Shown here: positions 15,854 through 24,404 of the stretch, in pieces
Numbering within the stretch: the first letter of the stretch is position 1
Layout: every line of letters starts with the position of its first letter
Assembly (NCBI GenBank): GCA_020833255.1
Contig: JAJHQR010000011.1
Location: 1 to 33,946, forward strand
From: Desulfurococcaceae archaeon
GTDB taxonomy: Archaea > Thermoproteota > Thermoprotei_A > Sulfolobales > NBVN01
DNA: 33,946 nucleotides
Direction: 5' to 3'
The notes under the pieces: model-generated
Seen by the model: only the letters and a program-made list of their open reading frames with translations
What the model was told of the DNA's origin: nothing
Database searches by the model: none
Translations under genes and position numbers: made by a program

Positions 15854-16458
15854 GTTCCCTCACCTGAAGAAAGAATACCCAATATCTTAGCGCGCACCTC
15901 GTTGAAGTGCTGAGGCAGGTCGCGTGGGTCAAGACCCCTCCTCACGTACTCCCCGAAATACCTCTTAAATAAGTCCTCACTCTCTTCAGAGAGTTTCCTG
16001 GCGTACTCCGCTATATGACGACCTTCTATCCTTTCTTGAGGGGGTAAGACTCCCTCAGATACAGGTATATTAACGCCGGCGTCTAACAAGCCTTTCATCG
16101 CCGCGAACACGCGAGCGCCTTTAGACGCTTTATGAAGCCCTATGTCGGGGATCACCTCCCTCACGTTCTTCTTGATCGCTAAGACACCTGCTAATAATCC
16201 GGTCAGGTAAGCTGCCGGCACGTTGTTTAAGTCCCCTAACCACCCGTACTTCCTCAGAGACTTACTGCTAACACCTACTACTGTCTCGTCGCCGTTCACG
16301 GAAAACTTCATTATCTGAACGATTATCTGAGTGTTAGTTTTTCTTATGACCGCTCTCAAAGATCTCCCGGATTTTATCATCCTGTAACGTTTATAGTAAT
16401 TCGTCTTACCCTCTCTCCTCCTCCTGAAAGGAACTTTATACGTAGGTCCGCGAGCCAC
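15850..16458 (-). CDS. rpl18: Ribosomal protein L18 (uL18)
   Basis: 202 residues; binds 5S rRNA. Seen: [19 protein letters not shown] at the N-terminus, the conserved [24 protein letters not shown] and the archaeal C-terminal extension with [14 protein letters not shown]. The GTG start comes one base after the rpl19e stop, with a ribosome binding site in the rpl19e end. Confidence 0.95.
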   Translation of the reverse strand: MARGPTYKVPFRRRREGKTNYYKRYRMIKSGRSLRAVIRKTNTQIIVQIMKFSVNGDETVVGVSSKSLRKYGWLGDLNNVPAAYLTGLLAGVLAIKKNVREVIPDIGLHKASKGARVFAAMKGLLDAGVNIPVSEGVLPPQERIEGRHIAEYARKLSEESEDLFKRYFGEYVRRGLDPRDLPQHFNEVRAKILGILSSGEGT

Positions 16459-16459
16459 C

Positions 16460-16912
16460 CTACCTCACCTTTATACCTAACTCAGTTAAGTGCCTCTTAA
16501 GATCTGAGAGGTTTCTGAACATGCCTCCCTTAATACGCGAGTATAGAACCCTATACGTCTTCCTATCGATTACCTCCTCGTCTCTCAACCACCTCAGGTA
16601 CCTCCTGAGCTTCCTAGCGGTGTTAACGTAGATCTCCTCCGCGTCACTCCTAGACTTCTTGCTACCCTTCCTCTTCCCGTAACCTCTCCTATGACCCTTC
16701 TTCCTCTTTTCATGGAGTTCCTTCCACCTACCTCTAGAGTTACCCTTAGCTTGCTCAGCCCAGATAACTCCGTTCTCTATCAGCTTCCTAACGTCCTCCT
16801 TAGTTAGTGCAGACTCTACCTCATCCCTCCTCGCGGGATCTATCCTAACCCTAGACACACCGACCTTCAAGATCTCGGCAGCAAGTCTTTTCTGCAGTCT
16901 TAAATCACTCAT
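16460..16912 (-). CDS. rpl19e: Ribosomal protein L19e (eL19)
   Basis: 150 residues, basic and largely helical. Seen: LRLQKRLAAEILKVGVSR, the linker KGNSRGRWKELHEKRKKGHRRG and RYLRWLRDEEVIDRKTYR. The start overlaps the rpl32e stop in ATGA. It is found only in archaea and eukaryotes. Confidence 0.95.
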   Translation of the reverse strand: MSDLRLQKRLAAEILKVGVSRVRIDPARRDEVESALTKEDVRKLIENGVIWAEQAKGNSRGRWKELHEKRKKGHRRGYGKRKGSKKSRSDAEEIYVNTARKLRRYLRWLRDEEVIDRKTYRVLYSRIKGGMFRNLSDLKRHLTELGIKVR

Positions 16913-17298
16913 TGCCTCACACCACCCTCATTCGCTACTAGAATACCTAACTCTCTAGCTTTATTGATTATCTCAGCTCTCTTACGCTTACCCACGGTTC
17001 TGCCCACGTATACAATCACCTCCGCGGGATTCAGTGACTCAAGCTCTCTGACGTTGTGGACTACCACGGGTTTCAGGCCTGAGGGGTGGAGCCCCCTTAT
17101 CTCTCTAGGAGTCCCGAAACCTGATGAAGGTCTCGGAGGCATGCCCTTAAGCCTTAAACGCATCGGGTTGTCTATGCCTTTAGGCCTCCTCCACTTCAGG
17201 TCGTTAACGAACTTCCAGAACTTCCACCACTGGTGCCTGAAGAACTTGATTCTCCTCTTACTCCTTATCAACCTTAACTTTCTGTCAACGCTACTCAA
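16909..17298 (-). CDS. rpl32e: Ribosomal protein L32e (eL32)
   Basis: 129 residues. Seen: FFRHQWWKFWKFVNDLKWRRPKG, GFGTPREIRGLHPSG and the end segment KRAEIINKARELGILVAN. TTG 17298 overlaps the rpl6 stop (TTGA), with GGTGGTGAG immediately upstream. Confidence 0.95.
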   Translation of the reverse strand: MSSVDRKLRLIRSKRRIKFFRHQWWKFWKFVNDLKWRRPKGIDNPMRLRLKGMPPRPSSGFGTPREIRGLHPSGLKPVVVHNVRELESLNPAEVIVYVGRTVGKRKRAEIINKARELGILVANEGGVRQ

Positions 17299-17855
17299 AT
17301 CTCACCACCCTCCATGAACTCCTTCTTATATATGTATATGCCGTCAGCAAACACACGTCTGTCAAGACCTCTAATCTTGGTTGCTTGCTCTATGTTAGCC
17401 GCGGTCTGACTAACCTCCTCTAGGTTAATGCCCTCAACTATTATGTCGTTTTTCTGGACCTTGACCTTAGCGTTACCGATTATCCTAGCTACCCTAGGGC
17501 TTCTCTCACCTATGAAATTCTCTATGAGTACCTTATCCCCCTCAACCTTAACGCTTATCGGGAAGTGGGAGTACACTATCCTCAACCAATACCTGAAACC
17601 CTTAGTAACGCCTAAGATCATGTTCTTTATGTGAGCGGAGATAGCGTATACTTGAGCCACGTCCCTCCTCCTAGCGAAGAAAGTCGTTACGACAACCCTC
17701 CTATCCTCGACCTCTATCCTGACCTTATCAGCAAAACTAAAGTCTCTGGTGACCTCCCCTTTAGGGCCCCTGACCGTTACCTTATGCCCTTCGACGACCA
17801 CGTCGACGTTGTCGGGGATGTCCACGTAATCCTTAACCACCGTTACCCTGACCAT
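17295..17855 (-). CDS. rpl6: Ribosomal protein L6 (uL6)
   Basis: 186 residues with two L6-type domains. Seen: KVTVRGPKGEVTRDF, ISAHIKNMILGVTKGFRYWLR and the second-domain segment NIEQATKIRGLDRRVFADGIYI. ATG 17855 has GAGGTG eight bases upstream; TTG 17861 is a less likely in-frame alternative. Confidence 0.95.
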   Translation of the reverse strand: MVRVTVVKDYVDIPDNVDVVVEGHKVTVRGPKGEVTRDFSFADKVRIEVEDRRVVVTTFFARRRDVAQVYAISAHIKNMILGVTKGFRYWLRIVYSHFPISVKVEGDKVLIENFIGERSPRVARIIGNAKVKVQKNDIIVEGINLEEVSQTAANIEQATKIRGLDRRVFADGIYIYKKEFMEGGEI

Positions 17856-17868
17856 AATCAAGCACCTC

Positions 17869-18270
17869 TTAGTAGACGTAAGCTAGTAGTATGCCCCCGA
17901 TCTTCCTCTCTAACGCTTCCTTATGAGACATTACCCCCTGAGGGGTTGAGAGTATTAGTAGGCCGATATCTCTTGAAGGAAGTATCTTCCTCAGCCAGTC
18001 AGGCATGCTGCGTAACTCCGCGTACTTTATGGGTGTCCTAGGCTTTATCACGCCGGCGTCGTTGATTCTGCCCAGTAGCTGAACCTTAATCTTGCCGGAC
18101 CTCCCGTCATCAATGTACTCGAACTCTCCTACGTACCCATACCTCTGAAGAGTTCTTAAAGTCATGGCTATCAGCTTGGAGGCAGGCATTATGATGGCTT
18201 CCCTCTTACCCCTCATCTCGCAATTCTTCAGCGTTACCAAAGCGTTAGCTAAAGTATCCATCATCACCAT
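17869..18270 (-). CDS. rps8: Ribosomal protein S8 (uS8)
   Basis: 133 residues; binds helix 21 of 16S rRNA. Seen: [41 protein letters not shown] and the C-terminal motif [21 protein letters not shown] lies eight bases before ATG 18270, and this start gives the same N-terminal length as Sulfolobus S8. Confidence 0.95.
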   Translation of the reverse strand: MVMMDTLANALVTLKNCEMRGKREAIIMPASKLIAMTLRTLQRYGYVGEFEYIDDGRSGKIKVQLLGRINDAGVIKPRTPIKYAELRSMPDWLRKILPSRDIGLLILSTPQGVMSHKEALERKIGGILLAYVY

Positions 18271-18282
18271 CTAAACAACACC

Positions 18283-18447
18283 TCACATATACTTCCTGAA
18301 ACCCAACTCACTAGCTACCTCCCTAAAACACTGCCTACACAGGTATAGGTTATACTTCTGTATGACCGCGTCACGAGACCCGCAACGCTGGCAGACCTGA
18401 ACGCCCCTGCCGTATTTCCTGACCCTAGGAGCTCTGTACTTCCCCAT
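18283..18447 (-). CDS. rps14: Ribosomal protein S14 (uS14), zinc-binding form
   Basis: A small gene of 54 residues reading MGKYRAPRVRKYGRGV at its start. Four cysteines form the zinc site: VCQRCG near residues 19-22 and LCRQCF near 37-40. It ends ELGFRKYM. It lies in its standard place between rpl5 (one base away) and rps8 (12 bases away). Confidence 0.95.
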   Translation of the reverse strand: MGKYRAPRVRKYGRGVQVCQRCGSRDAVIQKYNLYLCRQCFREVASELGFRKYM

Positions 18448-18448
18448 C

Positions 18449-19027
18449 TCACACCACCCTAGTATTAAGCTCCTTAATAAAGAAAACTATAGCTTCCTCC
18501 CGAGATACCCTCTGCCTGCGCGGTACGCGCGATCTCTTAACCCTCCTCCTCATCACCCTCAACCCAGGCTTCTCTAGAGTGACGCAAACATCCATGCCGA
18601 AGATACCTAACTCCGGATCATACTTGACTCCGGGAAGCATTATGTGTTCTTTAATACCTATCGAGACGTTGCCGTAGTCGTCGAAGCTTGAAGCCTTAAC
18701 ACGCCTGCCTACCGCGTCGAGAACCTTATTAAGGAAGGCCACAGCTCTCTCACCCCTCAAGGTCACGGCGACCGCTATAGGCTCCCCCTTCCTAATATTG
18801 AATTCTTTTATGGTTCTCTTAGCCCTCCTCTCCGAGGGTTTCTGACCTGTAAGCATCTCAAGAACTCTGGCAGCCTTCTTAAGCCTCTCGCCAGACTCCC
18901 CGACACCTATGTTGACCGTGACTTTAGCTAGCCTAGGCTTCCTCATAGGGTTAGATTCCCAGAGTTCTAGGACTCTCTTAATTACTTCCTCACTTACCTC
19001 TATCTTAGTCTTACGAACGAGACTCAT
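18449..19027 (-). CDS. rpl5: Ribosomal protein L5 (uL5)
   Basis: 192 residues; binds 5S rRNA and contacts P-site tRNA. Seen: VTVNIGVGESGERLKKAARVLE, LTGQKPSERRAKRTIKEF, and GVKYDPELGIFGMDV. The C-terminus is unusually arginine-rich (MRRRVKRSRVPRRQRV). The start overlaps the rps4e stop (ATGA). Confidence 0.95.
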   Translation of the reverse strand: MSLVRKTKIEVSEEVIKRVLELWESNPMRKPRLAKVTVNIGVGESGERLKKAARVLEMLTGQKPSERRAKRTIKEFNIRKGEPIAVAVTLRGERAVAFLNKVLDAVGRRVKASSFDDYGNVSIGIKEHIMLPGVKYDPELGIFGMDVCVTLEKPGLRVMRRRVKRSRVPRRQRVSREEAIVFFIKELNTRVV

Positions 19028-19782
19028 AAAGCCCCCTCAGGAACCTTAATTACCGGTTTCTCAGAACCTAAGACAAATACTTTATCCAGGGTTGTGAAGA
19101 ACTCGTTACCTTTGAAATCACTTAACTGAACCTGCTTACGGTAGTGCCTGACACCCTCAGATATCTTGAGTATTTTAGCAACCCTGCCGACGTTCTTACC
19201 GCCAATGATTATGGCAGGGGACCCCTCCCTCATGGGGTAGTACTCCTCTATCTTGCCGTCCAGCAAAGACAGCTTAACGGTGCCTAGAGTGTCGTAAATG
19301 TCCTCGACAGGGTTCCTAGGATCTGACACCTTAATCAAGACGTTCCTGCCGTCATGAAGGTTTAACTGGATATGGCCTCCCTTAACCGTGGTCTTATCCT
19401 CGATCCTGCATAGCTTGAAGTGAGCTTCCTCCTCAGGTATGGGCAACAAGCCTAGAACCTTCGTTGGGACCGGCACAACCCTGAAATACTCGCCGGTCTT
19501 GACTATCTCAATCACGTCCATAAAACCTACGGGGAATTTATAGTCTTTACGAACCCTACCATCAACTCTTATGTTACCCTCTGCTATGATCTTCCTCGCC
19601 TCACCGCTAGTCTCAGCTAACCCGATGAAATCCCTCACCACTATCAGCAAGGGTACTGACCTGTTGATCGGGTGGGGCCCTGGGGAGGTCTTCACAGTCC
19701 ACTTATAAGCTTTCCTAAGCACGGGCCAGAAAGCCGGTGCCTCGAAACTCTTCGCGTGCCTGCTACCTCCCTTCCTAGCCAC
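19024..19782 (-). CDS. rps4e: Ribosomal protein S4e (eS4)
   Basis: 252 residues with an N-terminal segment, an S4 RNA-binding domain ([21 protein letters not shown]), a central domain and a KOW-like C-terminal part ([14 protein letters not shown]). Its GTG start overlaps the end of rpl24 by eight bases. Confidence 0.95.
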   Translation of the reverse strand: MARKGGSRHAKSFEAPAFWPVLRKAYKWTVKTSPGPHPINRSVPLLIVVRDFIGLAETSGEARKIIAEGNIRVDGRVRKDYKFPVGFMDVIEIVKTGEYFRVVPVPTKVLGLLPIPEEEAHFKLCRIEDKTTVKGGHIQLNLHDGRNVLIKVSDPRNPVEDIYDTLGTVKLSLLDGKIEEYYPMREGSPAIIIGGKNVGRVAKILKISEGVRHYRKQVQLSDFKGNEFFTTLDKVFVLGSEKPVIKVPEGAL

Positions 19783-20224
19783 TCACATCACCTCCTTCCA
19801 TAGGTTTTGACTCCTTATTAGCGTTACTGCTACTAGCCTCTTCCTCGGAAACCTTCTCAGCCTTACCTCCCCTCCTCTCCACGATCTTCATACGCCTCTT
19901 ATCGCTGAGATCCAGCTTGATTATCATGACTTTGGAGGGGTGGATGGGGTAGTAGACAGGTGTCCCGTCAGCCTTCTTTATGGTCACGCCCTCAACGTGT
20001 AACGCGATCTCCTCGTAATCTACCTTGACGACCTTACCTTCATGACCTTTCCAATCCCCTCTCAGTATCTTGACTGTATCGCCGGCTCTAACGTAGATTC
20101 TCTTTATGCCTAACTTCTCTCTAAGCTCTCTGGAGAGAGGCGCGGTAACGAACTTATGCCTTATGTGTGGTGGTGCTTCACGCACGCTCAGTCTCTGCTT
20201 ACCTGGTTTGATGGACGGACTCAC
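19775..20224 (-). CDS. rpl24: Ribosomal protein L24 (uL24)
   Basis: About 149 residues. Seen: [19 protein letters not shown], the KOW motif [21 protein letters not shown] and [20 protein letters not shown]. The last 30 residues are a low-complexity Ser/Glu/Asn-rich tail ([15 protein letters not shown]) not expected in the ribosomal core fold. GTG 20224 follows GGTGAT by four bases; GTG 20233 is also in frame. Confidence 0.94.
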   Translation of the reverse strand: MSPSIKPGKQRLSVREAPPHIRHKFVTAPLSRELREKLGIKRIYVRAGDTVKILRGDWKGHEGKVVKVDYEEIALHVEGVTIKKADGTPVYYPIHPSKVMIIKLDLSDKRRMKIVERRGGKAEKVSEEEASSSNANKESKPMEGGDVSG

Positions 20225-20234
20225 GTGAATCACC

Positions 20235-20654
20235 CTACACTATGATTGATGCTAAGGTAGCTATCCTAGGCCATCTCTCAGCAGCTTCCCTAGCCATAGG
20301 CCCTCTGAGCTCCGTTCCTTTCGGCGTTCCGTCAGGCGCTATTATCACGCACGCGTTGTCTTCGAAGCTAAGCCACCTACCGTCACTCCTCCTGAAAGGC
20401 TTCCTCTGCCTTATGATCACGGCTTGAAGAACCTGACCCACCAACTCGGTACTACCCTTCTTAACGGAAACCACGACTAAATCACCCACGGTGGCTGAGG
20501 GACGCCTACGCAACCTACTCTTAACGCCTGGGATTCCTATAACCGTCACCACCTTAGCGCCGCTGTTATCAGCTACCTTAAGGTTCGTGCCTATGGTTAC
20601 TCCGGCAACCCTGCCGAAACGCCCGAGCGCTGCACCACCCTTCTTCTCAGACAT
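20235..20654 (-). CDS. rpl14: Ribosomal protein L14 (uL14)
   Basis: 139 residues. Seen: [61 protein letters not shown] as a conserved archaeal stretch, and [20 protein letters not shown]. The ATG overlaps the rps17 stop in TGATG. Confidence 0.96.
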   Translation of the reverse strand: MSEKKGGAALGRFGRVAGVTIGTNLKVADNSGAKVVTVIGIPGVKSRLRRRPSATVGDLVVVSVKKGSTELVGQVLQAVIIRQRKPFRRSDGRWLSFEDNACVIIAPDGTPKGTELRGPMAREAAERWPRIATLASIIV

Positions 20655-21013
20655 CAGTGACCACCCTCCTTAAGAACGCCTAACACAACCCAGCTAACAG
20701 ACTTAGCTAGAGGTCTTGTCTCCCCGATCAGAACATTATCCCCTAGATTCAAGGAAATGCAGGGAGGTACCCTAGCGTGAATCCTTGACCTACGCCTCTC
20801 ATACCTCTTGAATTTACTCACGTAAACTAGGTAATCCCTCTCAACAACAGCTAGCTTCCTACCCCTCAACTTAATGACTCTCCCTACGAGAAGCCCTCCC
20901 CTGACCTTGAGGTGCCCGTGCCACGGACACTCATCGTCATCGCATGTCTTGCTAGGTGGTTCGAGACCCTCAAACTTAATCCCTATATCGCGTACTTTAG
21001 ACTCACTCATCAT
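20654..21013 (-). CDS. rps17: Ribosomal protein S17 (uS17)
   Basis: 119 residues, the archaeal long form. The N-terminal extension carries the paired cysteines [13 protein letters not shown], then the OB-fold core follows with [36 protein letters not shown] and the end [28 protein letters not shown] at the rnp1 stop offers starts at 21013 and 21010. Confidence 0.95.
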   Translation of the reverse strand: MMSESKVRDIGIKFEGLEPPSKTCDDDECPWHGHLKVRGGLLVGRVIKLRGRKLAVVERDYLVYVSKFKRYERRRSRIHARVPPCISLNLGDNVLIGETRPLAKSVSWVVLGVLKEGGH

Positions 21014-21291
21014 CAACCACCCGCAACCCTCTTCAACCTGTCTTCAGGCCTGCCCACTATATCATCACCGCACACTATGACATTAGTTCCGTCATCGAGC
21101 TTAAAAGTAAAAAGACCCCCAATCTTAGGTATCTTAAGTACCCTCCCACCACTCAGTACCTCCAACATATTCTTAGACTCACCGATAACTAGACCGCTCA
21201 CGCTAATCATAGATGCGTCTGTGTGCGACTTAACGGAAACCTCAAGCCCTACCAACTCGTGATATCTTAAATTCCTAGCAGTCCTCCTCAT
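21013..21291 (-). CDS. rnp1: RNase P protein component 1 (Rnp1 / Pop4 / p29 family)
   Basis: A 92-residue Sm-like-fold subunit of archaeal RNase P, which removes tRNA 5' leaders. Seen: LRYHELVGLEVSVKSHTDAS, SGLVIGESKNMLEVLSGG and KIPKIGGLFTFKL. Its place between rpl29 and rps17 is conserved in archaea. The start overlaps the rpl29 stop (ATGA). Confidence 0.93.
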   Translation of the reverse strand: MRRTARNLRYHELVGLEVSVKSHTDASMISVSGLVIGESKNMLEVLSGGRVLKIPKIGGLFTFKLDDGTNVIVCGDDIVGRPEDRLKRVAGG

Positions 21292-21512
21292 TTCGCGCTC
21301 TCCCCACCCACGGATTTCTTGAGCTCCTCCTCCCGGTTCACCGTCAATATCCTAGCTATGTTCTTCCTCACGATCCTTATCCTCGCAGTATCCTTCAGAG
21401 TCCCTACCTGAGCTTGAGTCCTCAACTTAATTAACTCTGTTCTCAGCTCAGCCAATAACTTCTCCCGTTCCTCCCTACTCTTACTCCTTAATTCCTTGGC
21501 GGAGAGACTCAA
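21288..21512 (-). CDS. rpl29: Ribosomal protein L29 (uL29)
   Basis: 74 residues forming a helical hairpin. Seen: LSAKELRSKSREEREKLLAELRTELIKLRTQ and RIRIVRKNIARILTV, split across the two helices. TTG 21512 is the start, five bases after GGTGAT. Confidence 0.94.
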   Translation of the reverse strand: MSLSAKELRSKSREEREKLLAELRTELIKLRTQAQVGTLKDTARIRIVRKNIARILTVNREEELKKSVGGESAK

Positions 21513-21524
21513 GGCGTATCACCC

Positions 21525-22184
21525 CTAAGACGACTCACTACCCCCACGCTCTGGCACTGTTTGAGGCCCCGCGCTTACCTGCGCCGGGGTCTCGGCACCA
21601 ACCTTAACCACGTCGTCAGGCTCTCCGGGCTTAACTATGAGTACTTCAATACCGTAAATACCTGGCTTAAGCAGTAGGTGGACGACGGCCCTGTCCAGGA
21701 GTCTGTCCAGGTGTTGCCCGGTCTTATAGACCTTCCCAGCCCTCAGCTTCTCGTACCTTGCTCTCTCACTAACTATCTTACCGCTAATCACTATCTCAAC
21801 TCCTTGAGCGCCGGCAGCTAAAACCCTCCTCAACGCTACGAAAGCCGCTCTACGAAAATGATAACCTTTCTCAATAGCTAGCGCTATCCTGCTAGCAACT
21901 ATCCTGGCGTCTAGGTCAGGGTTCTCAACCTGAGTAACGACTAACTGAGGGTTCTCGATCTTGAAGTACTTCTCTAAAACCTCGGTTAGTTGCTTTATTG
22001 TCTGCCCTTTCCTGCCTATGATCATCGACGGTCTATCAGCGTATAAAACCACCCTAGTCCCTAACGGGGTCTTTATCAACTCGACCCTAGAATACCCGGC
22101 TCTAACGAAATTCTTTGATAAGAACTCGTCTATCTTTAGCCTAACGAGGTTTAACCCTATAAAATGTTCCTTCACGTCGACCAA
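21525..22184 (-). CDS. rps3: Ribosomal protein S3 (uS3)
   Basis: About 219 residues. An N-terminal KH domain carries RPSMIIGRKGQTIKQLTEVLE, followed by the C-terminal domain with RRVLAAGAQGVEIVISGKI and RAGKVYKTGQHLD. The last 20 residues are low complexity. TTG 22184 is chosen because the full anti-SD complement GAGGTGAT lies four bases upstream; the GTG at 22193, which overlaps the rpl22 stop, is an alternative inside that site. Confidence 0.95.
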   Translation of the reverse strand: MVDVKEHFIGLNLVRLKIDEFLSKNFVRAGYSRVELIKTPLGTRVVLYADRPSMIIGRKGQTIKQLTEVLEKYFKIENPQLVVTQVENPDLDARIVASRIALAIEKGYHFRRAAFVALRRVLAAGAQGVEIVISGKIVSERARYEKLRAGKVYKTGQHLDRLLDRAVVHLLLKPGIYGIEVLIVKPGEPDDVVKVGAETPAQVSAGPQTVPERGGSESS

Positions 22185-22189
22185 GCCAA

Positions 22190-22669
22190 TCACCTCTCAG
22201 CCACTATTATCTCTATGTTGACTGTCGTCCTGATTTTAGGTGTGGCTCTAGCGAACGCTCTAGGCATCCACCTCTTTAAGTACCTGCCTTTATGGACAGC
22301 TATGTGATGTATGTATAGGCGCTCAACGTCTAGGTTCTTATTCTCCGCGTTATTCTCTACGTTCTTCAAGAGCTTGTAGATCTCTCTCGCTGCCTTGACA
22401 GGGTACCTACCTATAGGGGATTTCCACCTAGGAAACATTGTGGAGAGACCTTTCTTGTGAGCGATGCTTAGCTTATACCTGACGTAAGGAACAGGAACCT
22501 CCTTCCTAACAACCTTCTCTAAGAAATCCTCAGCTTCCTTCAACCTCATACCCCTTATTATTTTAAGGATCTCGTAACTCTCCTTCAAGGAAATAGGGAC
22601 ATCCCTAACCACGGCTTTAGCAACTCTCCCCTCATCCTCCACCTTAACGGAGTACCTCCAGACCGGCAC
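22190..22669 (-). CDS. rpl22: Ribosomal protein L22 (uL22), first gene of this transcript
   Basis: 159 residues, the archaeal long form. Seen: ISLKESYEILKIIRGMRLKEAEDFLE, SPIGRYPVKAAREIYKLLKN and the C-terminal exit-tunnel loop GRYLKRWMPRAFARATP. GTG 22669 follows GGAGGGG by six bases. In most archaea rps19 and rpl2 lie directly upstream; here a divergent promoter region and rtcB are found instead. Confidence 0.95.
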   Translation of the reverse strand: MPVWRYSVKVEDEGRVAKAVVRDVPISLKESYEILKIIRGMRLKEAEDFLEKVVRKEVPVPYVRYKLSIAHKKGLSTMFPRWKSPIGRYPVKAAREIYKLLKNVENNAENKNLDVERLYIHHIAVHKGRYLKRWMPRAFARATPKIRTTVNIEIIVAER

Positions 22670-22696
22670 TATCTACCCCTCCAACCCTTAGCGACT

Positions 22697-22715
22697 ACTT
22701 TTTAAACTATAATAG
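22697..22715. promoter_or_regulatory. Promoter region of the ribosomal cluster and of a divergent transcript
   Basis: On the minus strand CTATTATAG (22715-22707) would start transcription near 22684, just ahead of the rpl22 ribosome binding site. On the plus strand TTTTTAAAC (22699-22707) would start it near 22731, at the first base pair of the predicted structured RNA. The two elements overlap. Confidence 0.5.
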
Positions 22716-22730
22716 CCTTAAAAAGCTAAA

Positions 22731-22793
22731 TCGTGTAGGACAGCCACGTTAACCCCGGGGTCGGCGACTCCCCCGTCCCCTCAACACGTTTTT
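22731..22793 (+). ncRNA. Candidate structured small RNA in the rpl22-rtcB gap
   Basis: A GC-rich island in an AT-rich intergenic region, the classic sign of an RNA gene in a hyperthermophile. CGTGT (22732-22736) pairs with ACACG (22784-22788), GGAC (22738-22741) with GTCC (22775-22778), and a G-rich/C-rich inner arm folds between them. Five Ts follow the closing stem, and a TATA-like element lies about 27 bases upstream. No box C/D or H/ACA signature is clear, and it does not match SRP, RNase P, 5S or a tRNA. The minus-strand reading is possible. Confidence 0.4.
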
Positions 22794-22857
22794 GGCAAGC
22801 CCCTCGCACAACAATTTAAAACTGATCAAACCTCATTAATATAATTAGGTGAGTAAC

Positions 22858-24303
22858 GTGAAGGTGCCTCTTAAGAGGGTTAACGAGTATGAGTGGGAGA
22901 TACCGTCGTCTTACAAGAACTGCATGAGAGTCCCTGCCATAATATTCGCGGACGACTTCCTAATCTCGAAGATGAGTGAGGATTTGACGCTAGAGCAAGC
23001 AGCGAACGTCGGTTGCTTGCCCGGTATTGAGGTCGCTTCTTACGTGATGCCTGACGGTCACCAAGGGTACGGGTTCCCTATCGGCGGGGTGGCCGGCGTA
23101 AGAGCTGACGACGGCTACATATCGCCGGGCGGGGTCGGCTACGACATCAACTGCGGCGTCAGGTTACTGCGAACTAACTTAAGCGTTAAAGACGTGAAAG
23201 ACAGGATTAAGGAGCTCGTTGACACGATATTCAGGAACGTCCCGTCAGGTGTTGGGAGTACGGGCAAGCTGAAACTCAGCTTCACTGAGTTGGATAAGGT
23301 TCTTAATGAGGGTGTTGACTGGGCTATCAGTAAGGGCTTTGGGTGGGAGGAGGACAGGGAATTCATAGAGAGTTACGGGAGGATAGAGTACGCCAACGCT
23401 AGTAAAGTCAGTAACACGGCTAAGTCGAGGGGGGCTGACCAGCTAGGTACTTTAGGAGCAGGCAATCACTTCCTCGAGATTCAGGTCGTTGATAAGATAT
23501 ACGATGAGAGACTGGCTAAGGCGATGGGCATAGACCACGAAGGGCAGATAACCATAATGGTTCACACAGGTTCTAGGGGGTTAGGACATCAAGTAGCGAG
23601 CGATTATTTAGGGGTTATGGAGAGAGCCATGCGTAAGTACGGCTTCAACCCACCGGACAGGGAGCTGGCTTCAGTACCATTCAACTCGAAAGAAGGGCAA
23701 GACTACTTCGAAGCCATGGCTGCCGCCGCGAATTACGCGTTCACCAACAGGCAAATAATAACTCACTGGGTTAGGGAGTCCGTGGCTAAGGTGTTCGGGA
23801 CCAAGCCTGAGAACCTTGACTTGAGAGCTATCTATGACGTAGCGCACAACATAGCTAAACTAGAAGAACATGAAGTTGAGGGCAAGAACGTGAAGTTAGT
23901 GGTTCACAGGAAGGGCGCTACGAGAGCTTTCCCGCCCGGACACCCGGAGATACCTAAGGTGTATAGGAACGTCGGTCAGCCCGTCTTAATACCCGGGTCT
24001 ATGGGAACAGCTAGTTACTTAATGGTCGGTATCCCTGAAGGCAAGAGGACTTTCTACTCAGCGGCTCACGGAGCCGGTAGATGGCTTTCTAGGAATGAGG
24101 CTTTGAGGAGGAGTAGGGCTGACGCAGTGTTAAACAAACTACTTAGCTCAGGAATCTACGTTAAAGCAACCTCTAAGGAGACCGTGGTTGAGGAGATGCC
24201 GGAAGCTTACAAAGACGTTGATAGGGTCGCCCTAGTATCACATAAAGTGGGTATAGCTGCCTTAGTAGCTAGGATGAGACCGCTTGGAGTAGTTAAAGGA
24301 TGA
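22858..24303 (+). CDS. rtcB: RtcB RNA-splicing ligase (3'-phosphate/5'-OH)
   Basis: Joins tRNA and mRNA exons after the splicing endonuclease, using GTP and Mn2+. 481 residues with no intein. Seen: LPGIEVASYVMPDGHQGYGFPIGG, the metal-binding Cys in GYDINCGVRLL, GAGNHFLEIQ, HTGSRGLGHQ, and the guanylated histidine in YSAAHGAGRWLSR. GTG 22858 (MKVPLKR) is chosen: AGGTGAG lies four bases upstream and the N-terminus matches relatives. A TTTAAAA element lies about 40 bases upstream. The intron in cbf5 and the introns in two tRNAs of this window are likely substrates. Confidence 0.96.
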   Translation: MKVPLKRVNEYEWEIPSSYKNCMRVPAIIFADDFLISKMSEDLTLEQAANVGCLPGIEVASYVMPDGHQGYGFPIGGVAGVRADDGYISPGGVGYDINCGVRLLRTNLSVKDVKDRIKELVDTIFRNVPSGVGSTGKLKLSFTELDKVLNEGVDWAISKGFGWEEDREFIESYGRIEYANASKVSNTAKSRGADQLGTLGAGNHFLEIQVVDKIYDERLAKAMGIDHEGQITIMVHTGSRGLGHQVASDYLGVMERAMRKYGFNPPDRELASVPFNSKEGQDYFEAMAAAANYAFTNRQIITHWVRESVAKVFGTKPENLDLRAIYDVAHNIAKLEEHEVEGKNVKLVVHRKGATRAFPPGHPEIPKVYRNVGQPVLIPGSMGTASYLMVGIPEGKRTFYSAAHGAGRWLSRNEALRRSRADAVLNKLLSSGIYVKATSKETVVEEMPEAYKDVDRVALVSHKVGIAALVARMRPLGVVKG

Positions 24304-24404
24304 AATAGTTGCTTGAGTTAAAGAAGGACTCGCAAAAGCATCGTTTCCCCGTTCCCTTCCAGTATTTCCTGGACGTCTTAAAACTAGGCCGTAGCTCAGG
24401 AAGG

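Noticed and set aside
22731-22793. The GC-rich island as part of SRP RNA, RNase P RNA, 5S rRNA or a tRNA
   Set aside because: None of the conserved motifs of these RNAs is present, and no cloverleaf can be drawn.
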